Part shown: positions 25,155 through 34,071 of the stretch, in pieces
Layout of the letters: every line of letters begins with the position of its first letter
How positions within the stretch are numbered: the stretch's first letter is position 1
DNA from: Tritonibacter horizontis
GTDB lineage: Bacteria > Pseudomonadota > Alphaproteobacteria > Rhodobacterales > Rhodobacteraceae
Direction of reading: 5' to 3'
Length of the DNA stretch: 64,000 nt
Assembly (NCBI RefSeq): GCF_001518015.1
Contig: NZ_LPUY01000064.1
Location: 1 to 64,000 of the forward strand
Notes under the pieces: generated by a model
Database searches by the model: none
Told to the model about the DNA's origin: nothing
Seen by the model: the letters and a program-made list of their open reading frames with translations, nothing else
Made by a program: the position numbers and the translations under genes

Positions 25155-25952
25155 CTAGAACCGGTAGCCGACAGCGACCACCACACTCGGCTGGACATCA
25201 TCCAGAACGATAGGGCTGTCGGCAGCGTCGCCGAGCAGCTTTCCAACGGCCATCTCGCCCCGCAGCAACCAATGATCGCCCAGCAGATAGGTGGCTCCCA
25301 GACCGATATCGACACGGTGCAGGCCCGCGCCCGCTTCATACACGCTATAGCCACTCGCCGCCGCATCCGCCGCCGAGATCCCGAAATAGGCCCCCATGTA
25401 TTTGCTGTCCGACACCGTCGCGGCGGCACTGGCATGGATCGAGAAACGCGCGTTGAGATGTTTCCTGGTGCGAAGACCCAGCTCCAGTGTGGTGCCGTCA
25501 GAGCCACCTAGGGAGTGTTCCAGCTCCGCAAAGGCAGCAACCTCGCCCAGCGAAAACGCCCCCAGGTCATAGTCAAAATTTGCACCAATCCGAGCCGCGC
25601 CTTCAATTGTCGCCAGCCCGTCCAGCATACCGGAATCGATATCCTCCGGATCGCGCCCGCCGTCATAGCCCAACGTCAGCCCAAGCGCGGCCGAAGGCCC
25701 GCGCCACAGCTGGTACTCCAACGCCTCCGGGCCAAACCGGAACCGGCCATACTGCAACATGACAAACGGCACCGGCACAACTTCGGTTTCATCGCTGCCT
25801 TCATACCTCGGCTGATAGATGGCGCCGCCCCCCAGGACCACCCGCCATTCCGGGGATGCCCCTGCCGTGGGGGTTTCGTCAGATTGCGCCTCGGCATATC
25901 CGGTGGTCAGCGCGAGGGCTGCAAATGCTGCGGTTCTGTTCAACATGTTCAT
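25155..25952 (-). CDS. MipA/OmpV family outer-membrane protein
   Basis: A 265-residue protein with a signal peptide (NRTAAFAALALTTGYAEAQ). The body alternates short beta strands and ends in an aromatic residue (VVAVGYRF), typical for outer-membrane beta barrels; GGGAIYQPRYEGSDETEVVP matches the MipA/OmpV family entry strand. These proteins have been linked to murein-synthesis scaffolding and antibiotic sensitivity, but the role here is unknown. It is convergent with the two-component pair. Confidence 0.87.
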   Translation of the reverse strand: MNMLNRTAAFAALALTTGYAEAQSDETPTAGASPEWRVVLGGGAIYQPRYEGSDETEVVPVPFVMLQYGRFRFGPEALEYQLWRGPSAALGLTLGYDGGRDPEDIDSGMLDGLATIEGAARIGANFDYDLGAFSLGEVAAFAELEHSLGGSDGTTLELGLRTRKHLNARFSIHASAAATVSDSKYMGAYFGISAADAAASGYSVYEAGAGLHRVDIGLGATYLLGDHWLLRGEMAVGKLLGDAADSPIVLDDVQPSVVVAVGYRF

Positions 25953-26055
25953 TTCAAACTCTATCAGTAGGTCCGTCCCGTCCCTGTCTTCCCACAGCGC
26001 GATGTCATCGAATGTGTGGGTGTGATAAGAAATGTTTCAACCTGAGCGGTCGGCG

Positions 26056-26088
26056 AAAAGACGCCCGCGCAGGGGATGCGCGGGCGTC
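26056..26088 (-). terminator. Strong terminator of the arabinoside ABC operon
   Basis: GACGCCCGCGC (26060-26070) and GCGCGGGCGTC (26078-26088) form a perfect 11-bp stem with a 7-base loop. Read on the minus strand, TTTT follows directly (26056-26059). It lies about 50 bases beyond the last permease gene. Confidence 0.9.
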
Positions 26089-26139
26089 CATCGTTTTGAG
26101 GATCAGAAAATGCGCCGGGCGGGCCCGACCGGAGGCAGG

Positions 26140-26964
26140 CTAGCCTTTGACACCGGCCGAGATCATCACCGCCTCTGTCACGCGTTTCTGGAACAGCAGA
26201 TACCCGATGATCACCGGTGCGGCGGCCAGCAGCGCCAGTGCCATCATTCTTGCATAGGCCACCCCGAAGTTGTCGTTCACCTGGGTGATCCCCACCGGGA
26301 TTGTCATCATGTCTTCGCTGGTCACAACGAGGAAGGGCCAGAAGAAATTGTTCCACGCCGAAATGAAGGTGATGATGGCCAGGGCCGCCGTAATGCCCCA
26401 GTTGAGCGGGAGGTAGAGTTTGAACAGCAGCACAAATTCGCCGCCACCATCCAGCAGGACTGCCTCGCGCATTTCCTTGGGGATGGCGTCAAAGAACTGC
26501 TTGTAGACGATGACGACCACCGGCACGATCAGCTGCGGCAGAATGATCCCCCACCAGGTGTTCACCAGGTTCATGTCGCTCATCAGGATAAACTGCGCCA
26601 CGTAGAGCGCCGGAACCGGCACCATGAAACTGGCCACCACCAGAAGATACAACGCCCGGCGGCCGGGAAAGCTCAGCTGGGACAGCGCATAGGCACACAT
26701 CATGCCGATGACCAGCACGATGGCCGTGATGATCAGCGAGGTGCCGACAGAATTCAGATACCACATCGGCAGTTTGGAATTCGACAGGACGGCAGCGTAG
26801 GCAGAGAAATTCAGCTCGTCGAGCAGGATACCAGTGTTGGCAATAATGCGGTTTTCGCTGCGCAGCGACGTGGTCAGCGCCCAGTAGAGCGGAAAGATCC
26901 AGATCGCACCGGCAATCAGAACGATGCCGGAAAAGGCGATATTGCGGGCGTGTTTCGCGGTCAT
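26140..26964 (-). CDS. ABC sugar importer permease, MalG type
   Basis: A 274-residue inner-membrane permease with about six transmembrane segments. The cytoplasmic EAA loop, which docks to the ATPase, is DAIPKEMREAVLLDGGGEF. The N-terminus KHARNIAFSGIVLIAGAIWI is the first transmembrane helix. Its ATG overlaps the upstream permease stop by 4 bases. It pairs with that MalF-type partner in a carbohydrate-uptake type 1 transporter. Confidence 0.93.
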   Translation of the reverse strand: MTAKHARNIAFSGIVLIAGAIWIFPLYWALTTSLRSENRIIANTGILLDELNFSAYAAVLSNSKLPMWYLNSVGTSLIITAIVLVIGMMCAYALSQLSFPGRRALYLLVVASFMVPVPALYVAQFILMSDMNLVNTWWGIILPQLIVPVVVIVYKQFFDAIPKEMREAVLLDGGGEFVLLFKLYLPLNWGITAALAIITFISAWNNFFWPFLVVTSEDMMTIPVGITQVNDNFGVAYARMMALALLAAAPVIIGYLLFQKRVTEAVMISAGVKG

Positions 26965-27845
26965 TTGCGGCCTCCCATGCGCAGCAGCTGGAATTGCAGC
27001 ACCGAAACGATGACAATGACCAGGAACAGGACCATCGCAATCGCAGAGGCATAGCCACCGTGATTGAGCTGGAACGCCTCGCGGTACATCTGCATCAGCA
27101 CCACATAGGACTGGTTGAACGGGCCACCGTTGGACAGCAGATAGACCTGGTCAAACAGTTTGAGTTGCAGGATCAGCTGTAGCGTCAGCACCAATGCCGT
27201 CACCGGCCAGAGCAAGGGCCAGGTGATCCGCCAGAACCGCTGCCAGGGCGTGGCCCCGTCCAGCGCTGCCGCCTCGTATAGATCGGGCGAGATATTGCGC
27301 AGGCCGGCAATCAGCAACAGCACGTTGAACCCATTGGTCCACCAGATTGTCACCACCGCGATCATCGGCATCACCCAATGCGGGTTCTTGAAGACAGGAA
27401 CCGCCTTGCCGGTCACCGCCATGATCAAGGGCTGCAGGACACCGAACTGGAAATCCAGCATCCAGGACCAGATCATCGTCACCACCGACACCGGCAGCAC
27501 ATATGGCAGAAAGAACAGCGTCAGAGCCAGAGCCTGCATACGGCCCCTAAGCTTGCTGACAGTCAGCGCGATCAGCAGCGCGATCACCGTCGTCGGAATC
27601 ACGGTCAGCAAGACAAAGTAGAGGTTGTTCCAAAGCGAGGTGAAAAACAGCTTGTCGCTCAGCAACTTGGTATAATTTGCAAGCCCCACCCAGTCGCCTT
27701 CGCCGATCAATGGCGCATTGGTGAAACTGAGGGCTACAACCTTGTAGGTTGGGTAGAGAAAGAACACCGCAAAGACGATCACAAATGGGGCGATCAACAG
27801 GATCGCAGCCCTCAATTCGCGACGGCGGCGGTTCGCTATAGACAT
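26961..27845 (-). CDS. ABC sugar importer permease, MalF type
   Basis: A 294-residue permease from ATG 27845 (preceded by GGGAGG); the open frame upstream adds 16 residues crossing a hairpin. Transmembrane helices include AAILLIAPFVIVFAVFFLYP, and the EAA loop is SPDLYEAAALDGATPWQRF. It forms the membrane channel with the downstream MalG-type protein. Substrate is probably an arabinose-containing oligosaccharide, judging by the adjacent GH51 gene. Confidence 0.93.
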   Translation of the reverse strand: MSIANRRRRELRAAILLIAPFVIVFAVFFLYPTYKVVALSFTNAPLIGEGDWVGLANYTKLLSDKLFFTSLWNNLYFVLLTVIPTTVIALLIALTVSKLRGRMQALALTLFFLPYVLPVSVVTMIWSWMLDFQFGVLQPLIMAVTGKAVPVFKNPHWVMPMIAVVTIWWTNGFNVLLLIAGLRNISPDLYEAAALDGATPWQRFWRITWPLLWPVTALVLTLQLILQLKLFDQVYLLSNGGPFNQSYVVLMQMYREAFQLNHGGYASAIAMVLFLVIVIVSVLQFQLLRMGGRK

Positions 27846-27873
27846 GACGGCCTCCCGGACCCATCGGTGTGGT

Positions 27874-27902
27874 GCCGGAGGTATGACAGGCATACCCCCG
27901 GC
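27874..27902 (-). promoter_or_regulatory. Intercistronic hairpin between binding-protein and permease genes
   Basis: Positions 27874-27885 pair with 27891-27902 at 11 of 12 positions around a 5-base loop. No T tract follows. Such stems after sugar-binding-protein genes commonly protect the upstream mRNA and limit downstream expression, giving excess binding protein. Confidence 0.6.
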
Positions 27903-27912
27903 CAGGACATGA

Positions 27913-29190
27913 TCAATCCAGCAGGGACTGAAGTTGATCCTTCATCTGTCCAGCGGCCTCTTCCGGGCTGAGGAAGCCATGAACCGCAGGCGCGATCAGG
28001 TTGTCGACCGCATCGTAGATGGGCGAGCCAACGCCGGCAATTTTCGACCGGGGGTCAAAGGCTGCGTTGTTCGCCAGCGACGCATAGGTCGCGTTGGGTT
28101 GCAGGGTTGCGTATTCCGAACTGTCCACGGTCGGCTTATAAGCCGGAATATGACCCGCACCGGCCCAGGCGAGGGAGTGTTTCTCCATCCAGCCGATGAT
28201 CGTCAGCACCGCGTCGCGGGTTTCCTGGCTCATATCGTCATCGTTCGGGATCGCAAAGGCGTGGGAATCCGCCCAGGTGGCCGGGCTGTCGAGCAGCTGC
28301 GGCACTTCGTTGGCGAACCATTCATAGCCAAGCGTGTCTGCCTCGGCGCTGTCTTTGAAGGTGGGAACTTCCCAGACGCCATTGATGTGCAACACCGACC
28401 GCTTGCCCGAGAACAGACCCACCGAAGCCTCATAGGACGCCTGTTCGGGGATCAACCCGGCGGCGCGCCAATCGGCGAGAACCTGAATTGATTTGACAGC
28501 CTTGTCCATGTTGTCGCCGGCCAGAACCTCACCATCGGTGAGCATCTCGCCGCCCTGCTGCCGCAGCAGCGTATAGAACATGCGCCAGGTGCCACCGCCC
28601 CCTTCGGACTGAAAGCTCAACGGATCAGAGAAACCGTTGTCCTTGGCCCAGGTCAGCAACCCGGTCATATCCTCGACCGAACTGAGATTGGTCAGGTTGC
28701 CGTCGGCATCAATCCATTCCGTGCCTTCCAGCGCGGTGCGGTTGTAGTAAGTCACCACCGCGTGGATGTCGAAAGGGATTGCCATCAGCGCGCCATCATC
28801 GGTGGAGGCTGCGGTGATCGTTGCCTCGAAGAAATCGCTGGTCGACAGGCCTGCGGTTTCCAGATCTTCGGCCGTGATGGGTGACAACACGCCCTCTTCC
28901 AGCGCCAGCGGCAGGCGGGACAGATGGTAGGTCATGATGTCAGGCCCCTGCCCGACCGCAACCGCCGTCCGCACCTTGGTGTAGAAGGGCAGACCCCATT
29001 CCAGCGTCGTGGCGCTGATCTGGATGTCGGGGTGTTCGTCATTGAACTGTTCGATCAGGGCTTTCATCCGCACCCCGTCGCCGCCGCCGAGAAAGTCCCA
29101 CCACTCCACGTCGACCTGGGCCCATGTCGGGCCGGCAAGCACAGTGGCCAATGCGGTTGCAGCGGCTAGTTTTCCGATTTTATGTTTCAT
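27913..29190 (-). CDS. ABC sugar importer substrate-binding protein
   Basis: A 425-residue periplasmic binding protein of the MalE/UgpB type. The Sec signal is KIGKLAAATALATVLAGP, cleaving near TWAQ. The mature start VDVEWWDFLGGGDGVRMKAL is typical for cluster 1 binding proteins. It is the most upstream transporter component except the ATPase gene. Ligand is inferred to be an arabinoside from the neighbouring glycosidase. Confidence 0.92.
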   Translation of the reverse strand: MKHKIGKLAAATALATVLAGPTWAQVDVEWWDFLGGGDGVRMKALIEQFNDEHPDIQISATTLEWGLPFYTKVRTAVAVGQGPDIMTYHLSRLPLALEEGVLSPITAEDLETAGLSTSDFFEATITAASTDDGALMAIPFDIHAVVTYYNRTALEGTEWIDADGNLTNLSSVEDMTGLLTWAKDNGFSDPLSFQSEGGGGTWRMFYTLLRQQGGEMLTDGEVLAGDNMDKAVKSIQVLADWRAAGLIPEQASYEASVGLFSGKRSVLHINGVWEVPTFKDSAEADTLGYEWFANEVPQLLDSPATWADSHAFAIPNDDDMSQETRDAVLTIIGWMEKHSLAWAGAGHIPAYKPTVDSSEYATLQPNATYASLANNAAFDPRSKIAGVGSPIYDAVDNLIAPAVHGFLSPEEAAGQMKDQLQSLLD

Positions 29191-29220
29191 TTTCAGTCCT
29201 CCTCCTGGTGTCGTAATCTG

Positions 29221-30306
29221 TTAGCGGATGCGCGCGCCGTCGGCGCTGAACACAAAGATGCGCCCCGGCTCCGGCATGACGGTCTGAACCGTCCCATGCA
29301 TGCCGTGCCGCGCTCCGGCCTGTTGAAAAATCACTGCGTCTCCCCCCTCGAGCGTGCCATGTTGGTAGGAGACCCCGCCGAGCTCTTCGGCCACGTCCAC
29401 GGTGACCCGCAGGCCGTTGGATGCCGTCACGTTCAGATGTTCCGGCCTTATCCCCAACACGATGCGGGTGCCGGTTTCAGGGCGATCTGACACCGGCACC
29501 TCCAGCACCAGATCCGGCTGACCATCGAGCTGCGCCACAACAGCGGCGGCACTGTGATCGACCACGGTCGCGTCGAAGAAATTCATCGACGGGGAGCCGA
29601 TAAATCCCGCCACGAAGCGGTTCGACGGGTCATCATAGAGGTCAAGCGGCGCGCCGCTTTGCTGGACGTAGCCCCCCTGCAACACAAAGATCGTATCGGC
29701 GAGGGTCATCGCCTCGACCTGATCATGGGTTACGTAGATCATCGTCGCGCCGAGCGCCTTGTGCAGGCGGGCCAGCTCGAGCCGCATCTGGACCCGCAAT
29801 TCCGCATCAAGGTTCGACAGGGGTTCATCAAACAGGAACACATCCGGGGCCCGCACGATGGCCCGCCCGATGGCGACCCGCTGGCGCTGGCCGCCCGACA
29901 GCTGCGCGGGTTTCTTGTCCAGGTGGTCGACCAGTTGCAGGATCCCCGCCGCAGCGCGGACTTTTTCGGTAATCTCGGCCTTTGGTCTCTTGGCCAGTCG
30001 CAGGCTGAAGGCCATGTTCTCGAAGACCGATAAATGCGGATAGAGCGCGTAGGACTGAAACACCATGGCGACGCCCCGGTCGGCCGGGTCAGCATGGGTT
30101 ACATCGCGACCGCTGATTTCGATCTTGCCCTCGGTGGTATCTTCGAGTCCGGCAATCATCCGCAGCAATGTTGATTTGCCGCAGCCCGACGGGCCGACAA
30201 AGACCGCAAACTGGCCTTTGCCGACATCCAGATCCACCCCTCGGATCACATCGATGGCGCCAAATTTCTTTTTGACCCCTCTCAGATGCACGCCAGTGTC
30301 CTCCAT
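29221..30306 (-). CDS. ABC sugar importer ATPase, MsmK/UgpC type
   Basis: A 361-residue ATPase. Walker A is VGPSGCGKSTLLRM, the signature is LSGGQRQRVAIGRAI, Walker B is PDVFLFDEPLSNLD, and the H-loop is YVTHDQVEA. The C-terminal TOBE/regulatory part (from about residue 240) is present. ATG at 30306 follows GGGGGAG; an upstream in-frame ATG at 30327 would add seven residues. It sits between the GH51 gene and the binding-protein gene. Confidence 0.94.
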   Translation of the reverse strand: MEDTGVHLRGVKKKFGAIDVIRGVDLDVGKGQFAVFVGPSGCGKSTLLRMIAGLEDTTEGKIEISGRDVTHADPADRGVAMVFQSYALYPHLSVFENMAFSLRLAKRPKAEITEKVRAAAGILQLVDHLDKKPAQLSGGQRQRVAIGRAIVRAPDVFLFDEPLSNLDAELRVQMRLELARLHKALGATMIYVTHDQVEAMTLADTIFVLQGGYVQQSGAPLDLYDDPSNRFVAGFIGSPSMNFFDATVVDHSAAAVVAQLDGQPDLVLEVPVSDRPETGTRIVLGIRPEHLNVTASNGLRVTVDVAEELGGVSYQHGTLEGGDAVIFQQAGARHGMHGTVQTVMPEPGRIFVFSADGARIR

Positions 30307-30352
30307 GGCGGCTCCCCCCTTGTTCATTTCAACCCCGCCGGTGAGATGTGTT

Positions 30353-31870
30353 TCACGCGACCGACAGCCGGATCAGGCTGTAGGAGAAGGCCGGCAATTC
30401 GCCCGCCACCGCACCATCAACAACACCGAGCTTTTCCCCGGCACGCGGGACAATGCGATTGGGGGCGTCGTGGGTATTGGCGATGCGCGCTTCGCTGGCG
30501 TCCCCGCCCATGACCTTGTGTTCGATCAGCTGCACGTTTTCGAACCCGGTGAGGCTCAGATTGAACTCCATCGTCTCGTCCGGGCTGCGGTTGATCGCAA
30601 AGACGGTGATGGATTTCCCATCCGGCGCCAGCACCCCGGCCACATCGAGATAGTTCACATCCTGCGCGGCATCCTCGCTGTAGCGCGGGCAGTCCACCGC
30701 CACATTCAACGCCGTGCCGCGCCCATAAAGGCTGGCGAATTGATAGGGATAATAGATCGACGTCGCCCAGGCGCTGCCGCCGGCCTTGGTCCGGATCGGG
30801 GCAATGACGTTCACAAGCTGCGCAATACAGGCAATCTTGACCCGATCAGACTGGCGAATGAACTCGTTCAGCAGCCCACCGACAAAGATCGCATCCTCGA
30901 GGTTGTAATCCTCTTCCAGCAGCGCCGGCGCCTCGGGCCAGTCCCATTCGTGCCAGTTCTTGCTGTCCTGCTCGCGGTTATGGTACCAGACGTTCCACTC
31001 GTCAAAGCAGATATAGACGTCGTTCTTTGCCCGTTTCTTGGCTTTGACATAGTCGATCACGCCGCCGATGGCCTGAATATAGCGCCCGGTTTCCTCGATC
31101 TTGGAGAAATAGTTCAGGCTGTTGCGACTGCTGTTGCCAAAGTATTTGTGCAGCGAGATGTATTCGACGTTCTCGTAGCATTCCTCCAGCACCTGCCGTT
31201 CCCAGTCAGGATAGGTCGGCATCTGGTCATTTGACGACCCGCAGACAACGGTTTCAATGCCTTTGCCAAAGGCTTTGACCGCTTTTGAGGTCTCATCCGC
31301 GAGGCGGCCGTATTCCTTGGCCTCCATGTGGCCGATCTGCCAGGGGCCATCCATCTCGTTGCCAAGACACCACATATTCACGCCATAGGGGTCTTCGACC
31401 CCGTGACTGCGGCGCAGATCGCTCCAATAGGTGCCCGAGGGATGATTGCAGTACTCGACGAAGTTGCGCGCCTCCTCGATGCCGCGCGTGCCGAGATTGA
31501 CCGCCAGCATCATTTCGATGTCGGCATCCTTCGCCCAGCGGGCAAATTCGTTGATGCCGACCTGGTTGGTCTCTTTCGACCGCCAGGCCAGATCAAGACG
31601 CACCGGACGCTCTGCCTGTGGCCCGATGCCATCCTCCCATTTATAGGCGGAAACAAAATTGCCGCCGGGATAACGGATCGCCGGGATTTTAAGCCCGCGC
31701 ACCAGTTCCAGAACATCCTTGCGGAATCCATCCGCATTGGCTGTGGGATGATCCGGCTCGTAGATGCCGCTGTAAATCGCCCGCCCCATATGCTCGATAA
31801 ACGCCGAGTAGAGGCGGTTGTCGATCTGCGCGACCGTAAAATCCCGATGTATCGCTGCGTTGCCCTTCAT
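30353..31870 (-). CDS. abfA: GH51 alpha-L-arabinofuranosidase
   Basis: A 505-residue intracellular glycoside hydrolase family 51 enzyme. The acid/base is Glu172 in MWCLGNEMDGPW, and the nucleophile is Glu291 in YICFDEWNVWY. The N-terminal IPAIRYPGGNFVSAYKWEDG is a family hallmark. No signal peptide is present, so arabinofuranosyl oligomers must be imported first; the importer genes lie directly downstream on the same strand. An operator-like dyad lies about 70 bases upstream. Confidence 0.95.
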   Translation of the reverse strand: MKGNAAIHRDFTVAQIDNRLYSAFIEHMGRAIYSGIYEPDHPTANADGFRKDVLELVRGLKIPAIRYPGGNFVSAYKWEDGIGPQAERPVRLDLAWRSKETNQVGINEFARWAKDADIEMMLAVNLGTRGIEEARNFVEYCNHPSGTYWSDLRRSHGVEDPYGVNMWCLGNEMDGPWQIGHMEAKEYGRLADETSKAVKAFGKGIETVVCGSSNDQMPTYPDWERQVLEECYENVEYISLHKYFGNSSRNSLNYFSKIEETGRYIQAIGGVIDYVKAKKRAKNDVYICFDEWNVWYHNREQDSKNWHEWDWPEAPALLEEDYNLEDAIFVGGLLNEFIRQSDRVKIACIAQLVNVIAPIRTKAGGSAWATSIYYPYQFASLYGRGTALNVAVDCPRYSEDAAQDVNYLDVAGVLAPDGKSITVFAINRSPDETMEFNLSLTGFENVQLIEHKVMGGDASEARIANTHDAPNRIVPRAGEKLGVVDGAVAGELPAFSYSLIRLSVA

Positions 31871-31941
31871 GTCCCCTCCGAGGCGTCATTCCATGTCTGG
31901 AGTGACCCTAGGCGGGCGAAAGGTTATCAATCAATTTACAT

Positions 31942-31971
31942 TTACCTCTATCGCGTTGATAGCATTGGTAA
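31942..31971. promoter_or_regulatory. Dyad operator candidate upstream of abfA
   Basis: Two nested inverted repeats share one centre: TTACC (31942-31946) with GGTAA (31967-31971), and CTATC (31948-31952) with GATAG (31958-31962). The site lies between the LysR gene and abfA, 72 to 101 bases before the abfA start, in an AT-rich patch. It is a likely binding site for the LysR-type regulator or another sugar regulator. Confidence 0.5.
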
Positions 31972-31991
31972 CGAAAGGGGCAAAGGCGTTC

Positions 31992-32927
31992 TCAATTAGC
32001 CCGTTGACGCAACCTGTCCCGGACCAAGCCCACCAGGCGTTCTGCGGCTGCAGGCATCAGCCGGTCGCGAGGACGCAGGATGTGATAGGGCTCGATCGTG
32101 ATCGGGCGCAGGGTGTCAAGCAGAACCAGATCCGCGCAGTACGGTGGCGACAGCAACAGGTCAGCGACCTCTTGGGTCACCACGGCAATGACGTCGGATT
32201 CCCGCAAGAGGGCCATGATCGCGACCACTGACGCCGTCTTGATCAGGTTTCTCGGCAGATCCGTTCCTTCTTCGTGAAAGGCGATCTCCAGCGCATGGCG
32301 GATAGGGGCACCCCGATCCTGCATGGTCCAGAGATAGTCTCCGAGATCGGCAAGCGTCACCTGACCGGCTGCCGCCATCGGATGATCGCGCCGCACCATC
32401 AGCAGGACAACCTCATCCTGTGCCGGTTGGATGTCGAAATCGCGGGAATAATCGTGGGGACCGACCCGGCTGAGGGTGAAATCATAATCCCCCCGCTCCA
32501 ACCCCCACATCAGGCTCGACGAGGATGACACATCAAGCGAGACATCGACCCCAGGGGCCTGGCGTTTGAGTTCCAGGATCGCGGGGATCAAGGCGGCCAG
32601 TGCGCCCCCGGTGACCGCCCCGACCCGGACCGCGCCGCCCTTGCCGTCCAGATGGGACGCAAATTCCAGCGACATCTGGTCGATATCATGCACCAGCTTC
32701 TGCGCATGTCGGGCCAGAACCTGTCCCGCAGGGGTGGTGACCATGCCTTTTGGTGTGCGCTCAAACAGTTCCGACCCGATCTGCTCTTCCATATCCGCCA
32801 ACATCCGCGATGCGGCGGGTGTGGTCATTGCGCAGGCATCCGCCGCCAGGCGAAGTTTGCCATGGCGCGCGATGGCGGTGATCAGCCGCAACTGCACCGG
32901 ACGAAGAGAGCGAAGATAGAGGTTCAC
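31992..32927 (-). CDS. LysR-family regulator of the arabinoside cluster
   Basis: About 311 residues from GTG at 32927. The frame runs farther upstream to 33137, but that extension has no LysR character. The helix-turn-helix covers LRPVQLRLITAIARHGKLRL and MTTPAASRMLADMEEQIGSE, followed by the effector domain. The best resemblance is to GbpR-type sugar regulators. It lies upstream of and parallel to abfA and the transporter. The start is uncertain because no strong ribosome site is seen. Confidence 0.8.
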   Translation of the reverse strand: MNLYLRSLRPVQLRLITAIARHGKLRLAADACAMTTPAASRMLADMEEQIGSELFERTPKGMVTTPAGQVLARHAQKLVHDIDQMSLEFASHLDGKGGAVRVGAVTGGALAALIPAILELKRQAPGVDVSLDVSSSSSLMWGLERGDYDFTLSRVGPHDYSRDFDIQPAQDEVVLLMVRRDHPMAAAGQVTLADLGDYLWTMQDRGAPIRHALEIAFHEEGTDLPRNLIKTASVVAIMALLRESDVIAVVTQEVADLLLSPPYCADLVLLDTLRPITIEPYHILRPRDRLMPAAAERLVGLVRDRLRQRAN

Positions 32928-33137
32928 GGGGCGGATCTTCTCGCAAGGGGATGGGATCTGAAGGTCTGGATGGACGTTCGGGGCTACATTCACGCTGAGA
33001 AGACCGGGCATCAACCCCTTTTCGGGACCATTCCGCGCGCCCGCCGATGCCTCTCCGGGCCACATGATCACGTATTTTCGGGAACGATTTGCGATCTCAA
33101 AGCGTTCATGTGTCAACAACATCCAAGGAGACGACAC

Positions 33138-33317
33138 ATGGAATATGGCATTTTCGGCCTACTGGTACTGGTCGCGGACATCTATGCAATTTTGAAGACA
33201 TGGAGCAGTGGCGCGAGTACCGGCGCAAAGATCTTGTGGACTTTGCTGATTCTGGTTCTGCCGCTGCTCGGGTTTATCATCTGGTTCTTCGCGGGGCCGA
33301 AGGGGCGCGCAGTCTGA
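33138..33317 (+). CDS. PLDc_N-like small membrane protein
   Basis: A 59-residue protein with two hydrophobic helices (about residues 3-20 and 33-52) separated by a short polar stretch. The layout YGIFGLLVLVADIYAILKTW, then KILWTLLILVLPLLGFIIWF, fits the two-helix PLDc_N family often found as stand-alone small proteins, sometimes linked to cell-envelope stress. ATG follows AAGGAG at good spacing. The longer frame upstream is not credible. Confidence 0.8.
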   Translation: MEYGIFGLLVLVADIYAILKTWSSGASTGAKILWTLLILVLPLLGFIIWFFAGPKGRAV

Positions 33318-33373
33318 GGCCCGCAGCGTGCAGCGCACCATGGCAACCACCACCGGTCTCAAACCACAGGCCT

Positions 33374-33401
33374 CAAACCTCTGGCGCCAAACCTCTGGCG
33401 C
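33374..33401. repeat. Tandem 14-bp direct repeat
   Basis: Two exact, adjacent copies of a 14-bp unit at 33374-33387 and 33388-33401, in the gene-free 240-base gap between the PLDc_N-like gene and the tRNA gene. No function is evident. Confidence 0.7.
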
Positions 33402-33555
33402 GCCTGCCGCGTCACTGACGTCAGAGGTCACGACGGCGGGGCCGACTCTGGTGCACCAGCCCTTTGTGCGCGAAAAAAATGAACAAGGCATGGCGAACGT
33501 CTCAAAGACCTCGCCCTGCCCGAAGGCAACACTTTGAAAGATAAAAAGAAGTGTA

Positions 33556-33633
33556 TGGCGAGCCGTGGAGGACTCGAACCCCCGACCTGAGAATTAGAAG
33601 TTCCCTGCTCTAATCCAGCTGAGCTAACGGCCC
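33556..33633 (-). tRNA. tRNA-Arg (anticodon TCT)
   Basis: On the minus strand the sequence folds as a complete cloverleaf. The 7-bp acceptor stem starts GGGCCGT and ends ACGGCTC, with one G-T pair. The D arm is GCTC...GAGC. The anticodon stem GGGAA/TTCTC encloses the loop CTTCTAA with anticodon TCT. The T arm contains GGTTCGAGTCC, and CCA is encoded. It reads AGA and AGG codons, which are rare in this GC-rich genome. Confidence 0.93.
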
Positions 33634-33750
33634 GTCCTATCCCGCTGTATCGGTCAATTCCTTCTGCCATGTCAACGTGGTAGTTGACCATAGTCTCAGC
33701 CATGCGCAACGGGGGCGATTGCAACCCGGCACCGGTGAGGCCGCGCAGGG

Positions 33751-34071
33751 TCAGTCGTCTTTCGCATCCGGCGTGCCATCCGTCAGCAATGGCGGCGCAA
33801 AAGGGTCAAACGCGACACCATCCAACACTTCCTCCTGACGTGCCGCGAGAAACGTCGCGGTCTCGGCGGGAAATCTGTTGTGGATTCGCAGAAATATCAC
33901 CTGTGCTTCGCGCAACAGGCGGCTCGCCGTGGAAAACGCAGCCTGATCACCGCGCGCCTGCGCGTGTTTCAAAGCCAGCGCCTGTTTTTCCATATTGTCG
34001 AATGCCTGTGCGAGGGCTTCGGCGTTCGAAGGAAATCGATCCGCCGGAGGACCTGGATAAGCGTCACTCAT
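33751..34071 (-). CDS. Small hypothetical protein
   Basis: A 106-residue soluble protein of unknown function. Residues 15-75 are predicted mostly helical (SNAEALAQAFDNMEKQALAL, then TASRLLREAQVIFLRIHNRF), with a proline-rich, acidic tail. There are no cysteines, signal peptide or membrane segment. Reading frame and codon use look genuine. It is downstream, on the opposite side of the tRNA, and has no obvious operon partner. Confidence 0.6.
   Translation of the reverse strand: MSDAYPGPPADRFPSNAEALAQAFDNMEKQALALKHAQARGDQAAFSTASRLLREAQVIFLRIHNRFPAETATFLAARQEEVLDGVAFDPFAPPLLTDGTPDAKDD

Noticed and set aside
33556-33633. Integration site of a genomic island at the tRNA-Arg gene
   Set aside because: No integrase, no second partial tRNA copy and no mobile genes were seen nearby, and the flanking genes have normal composition.
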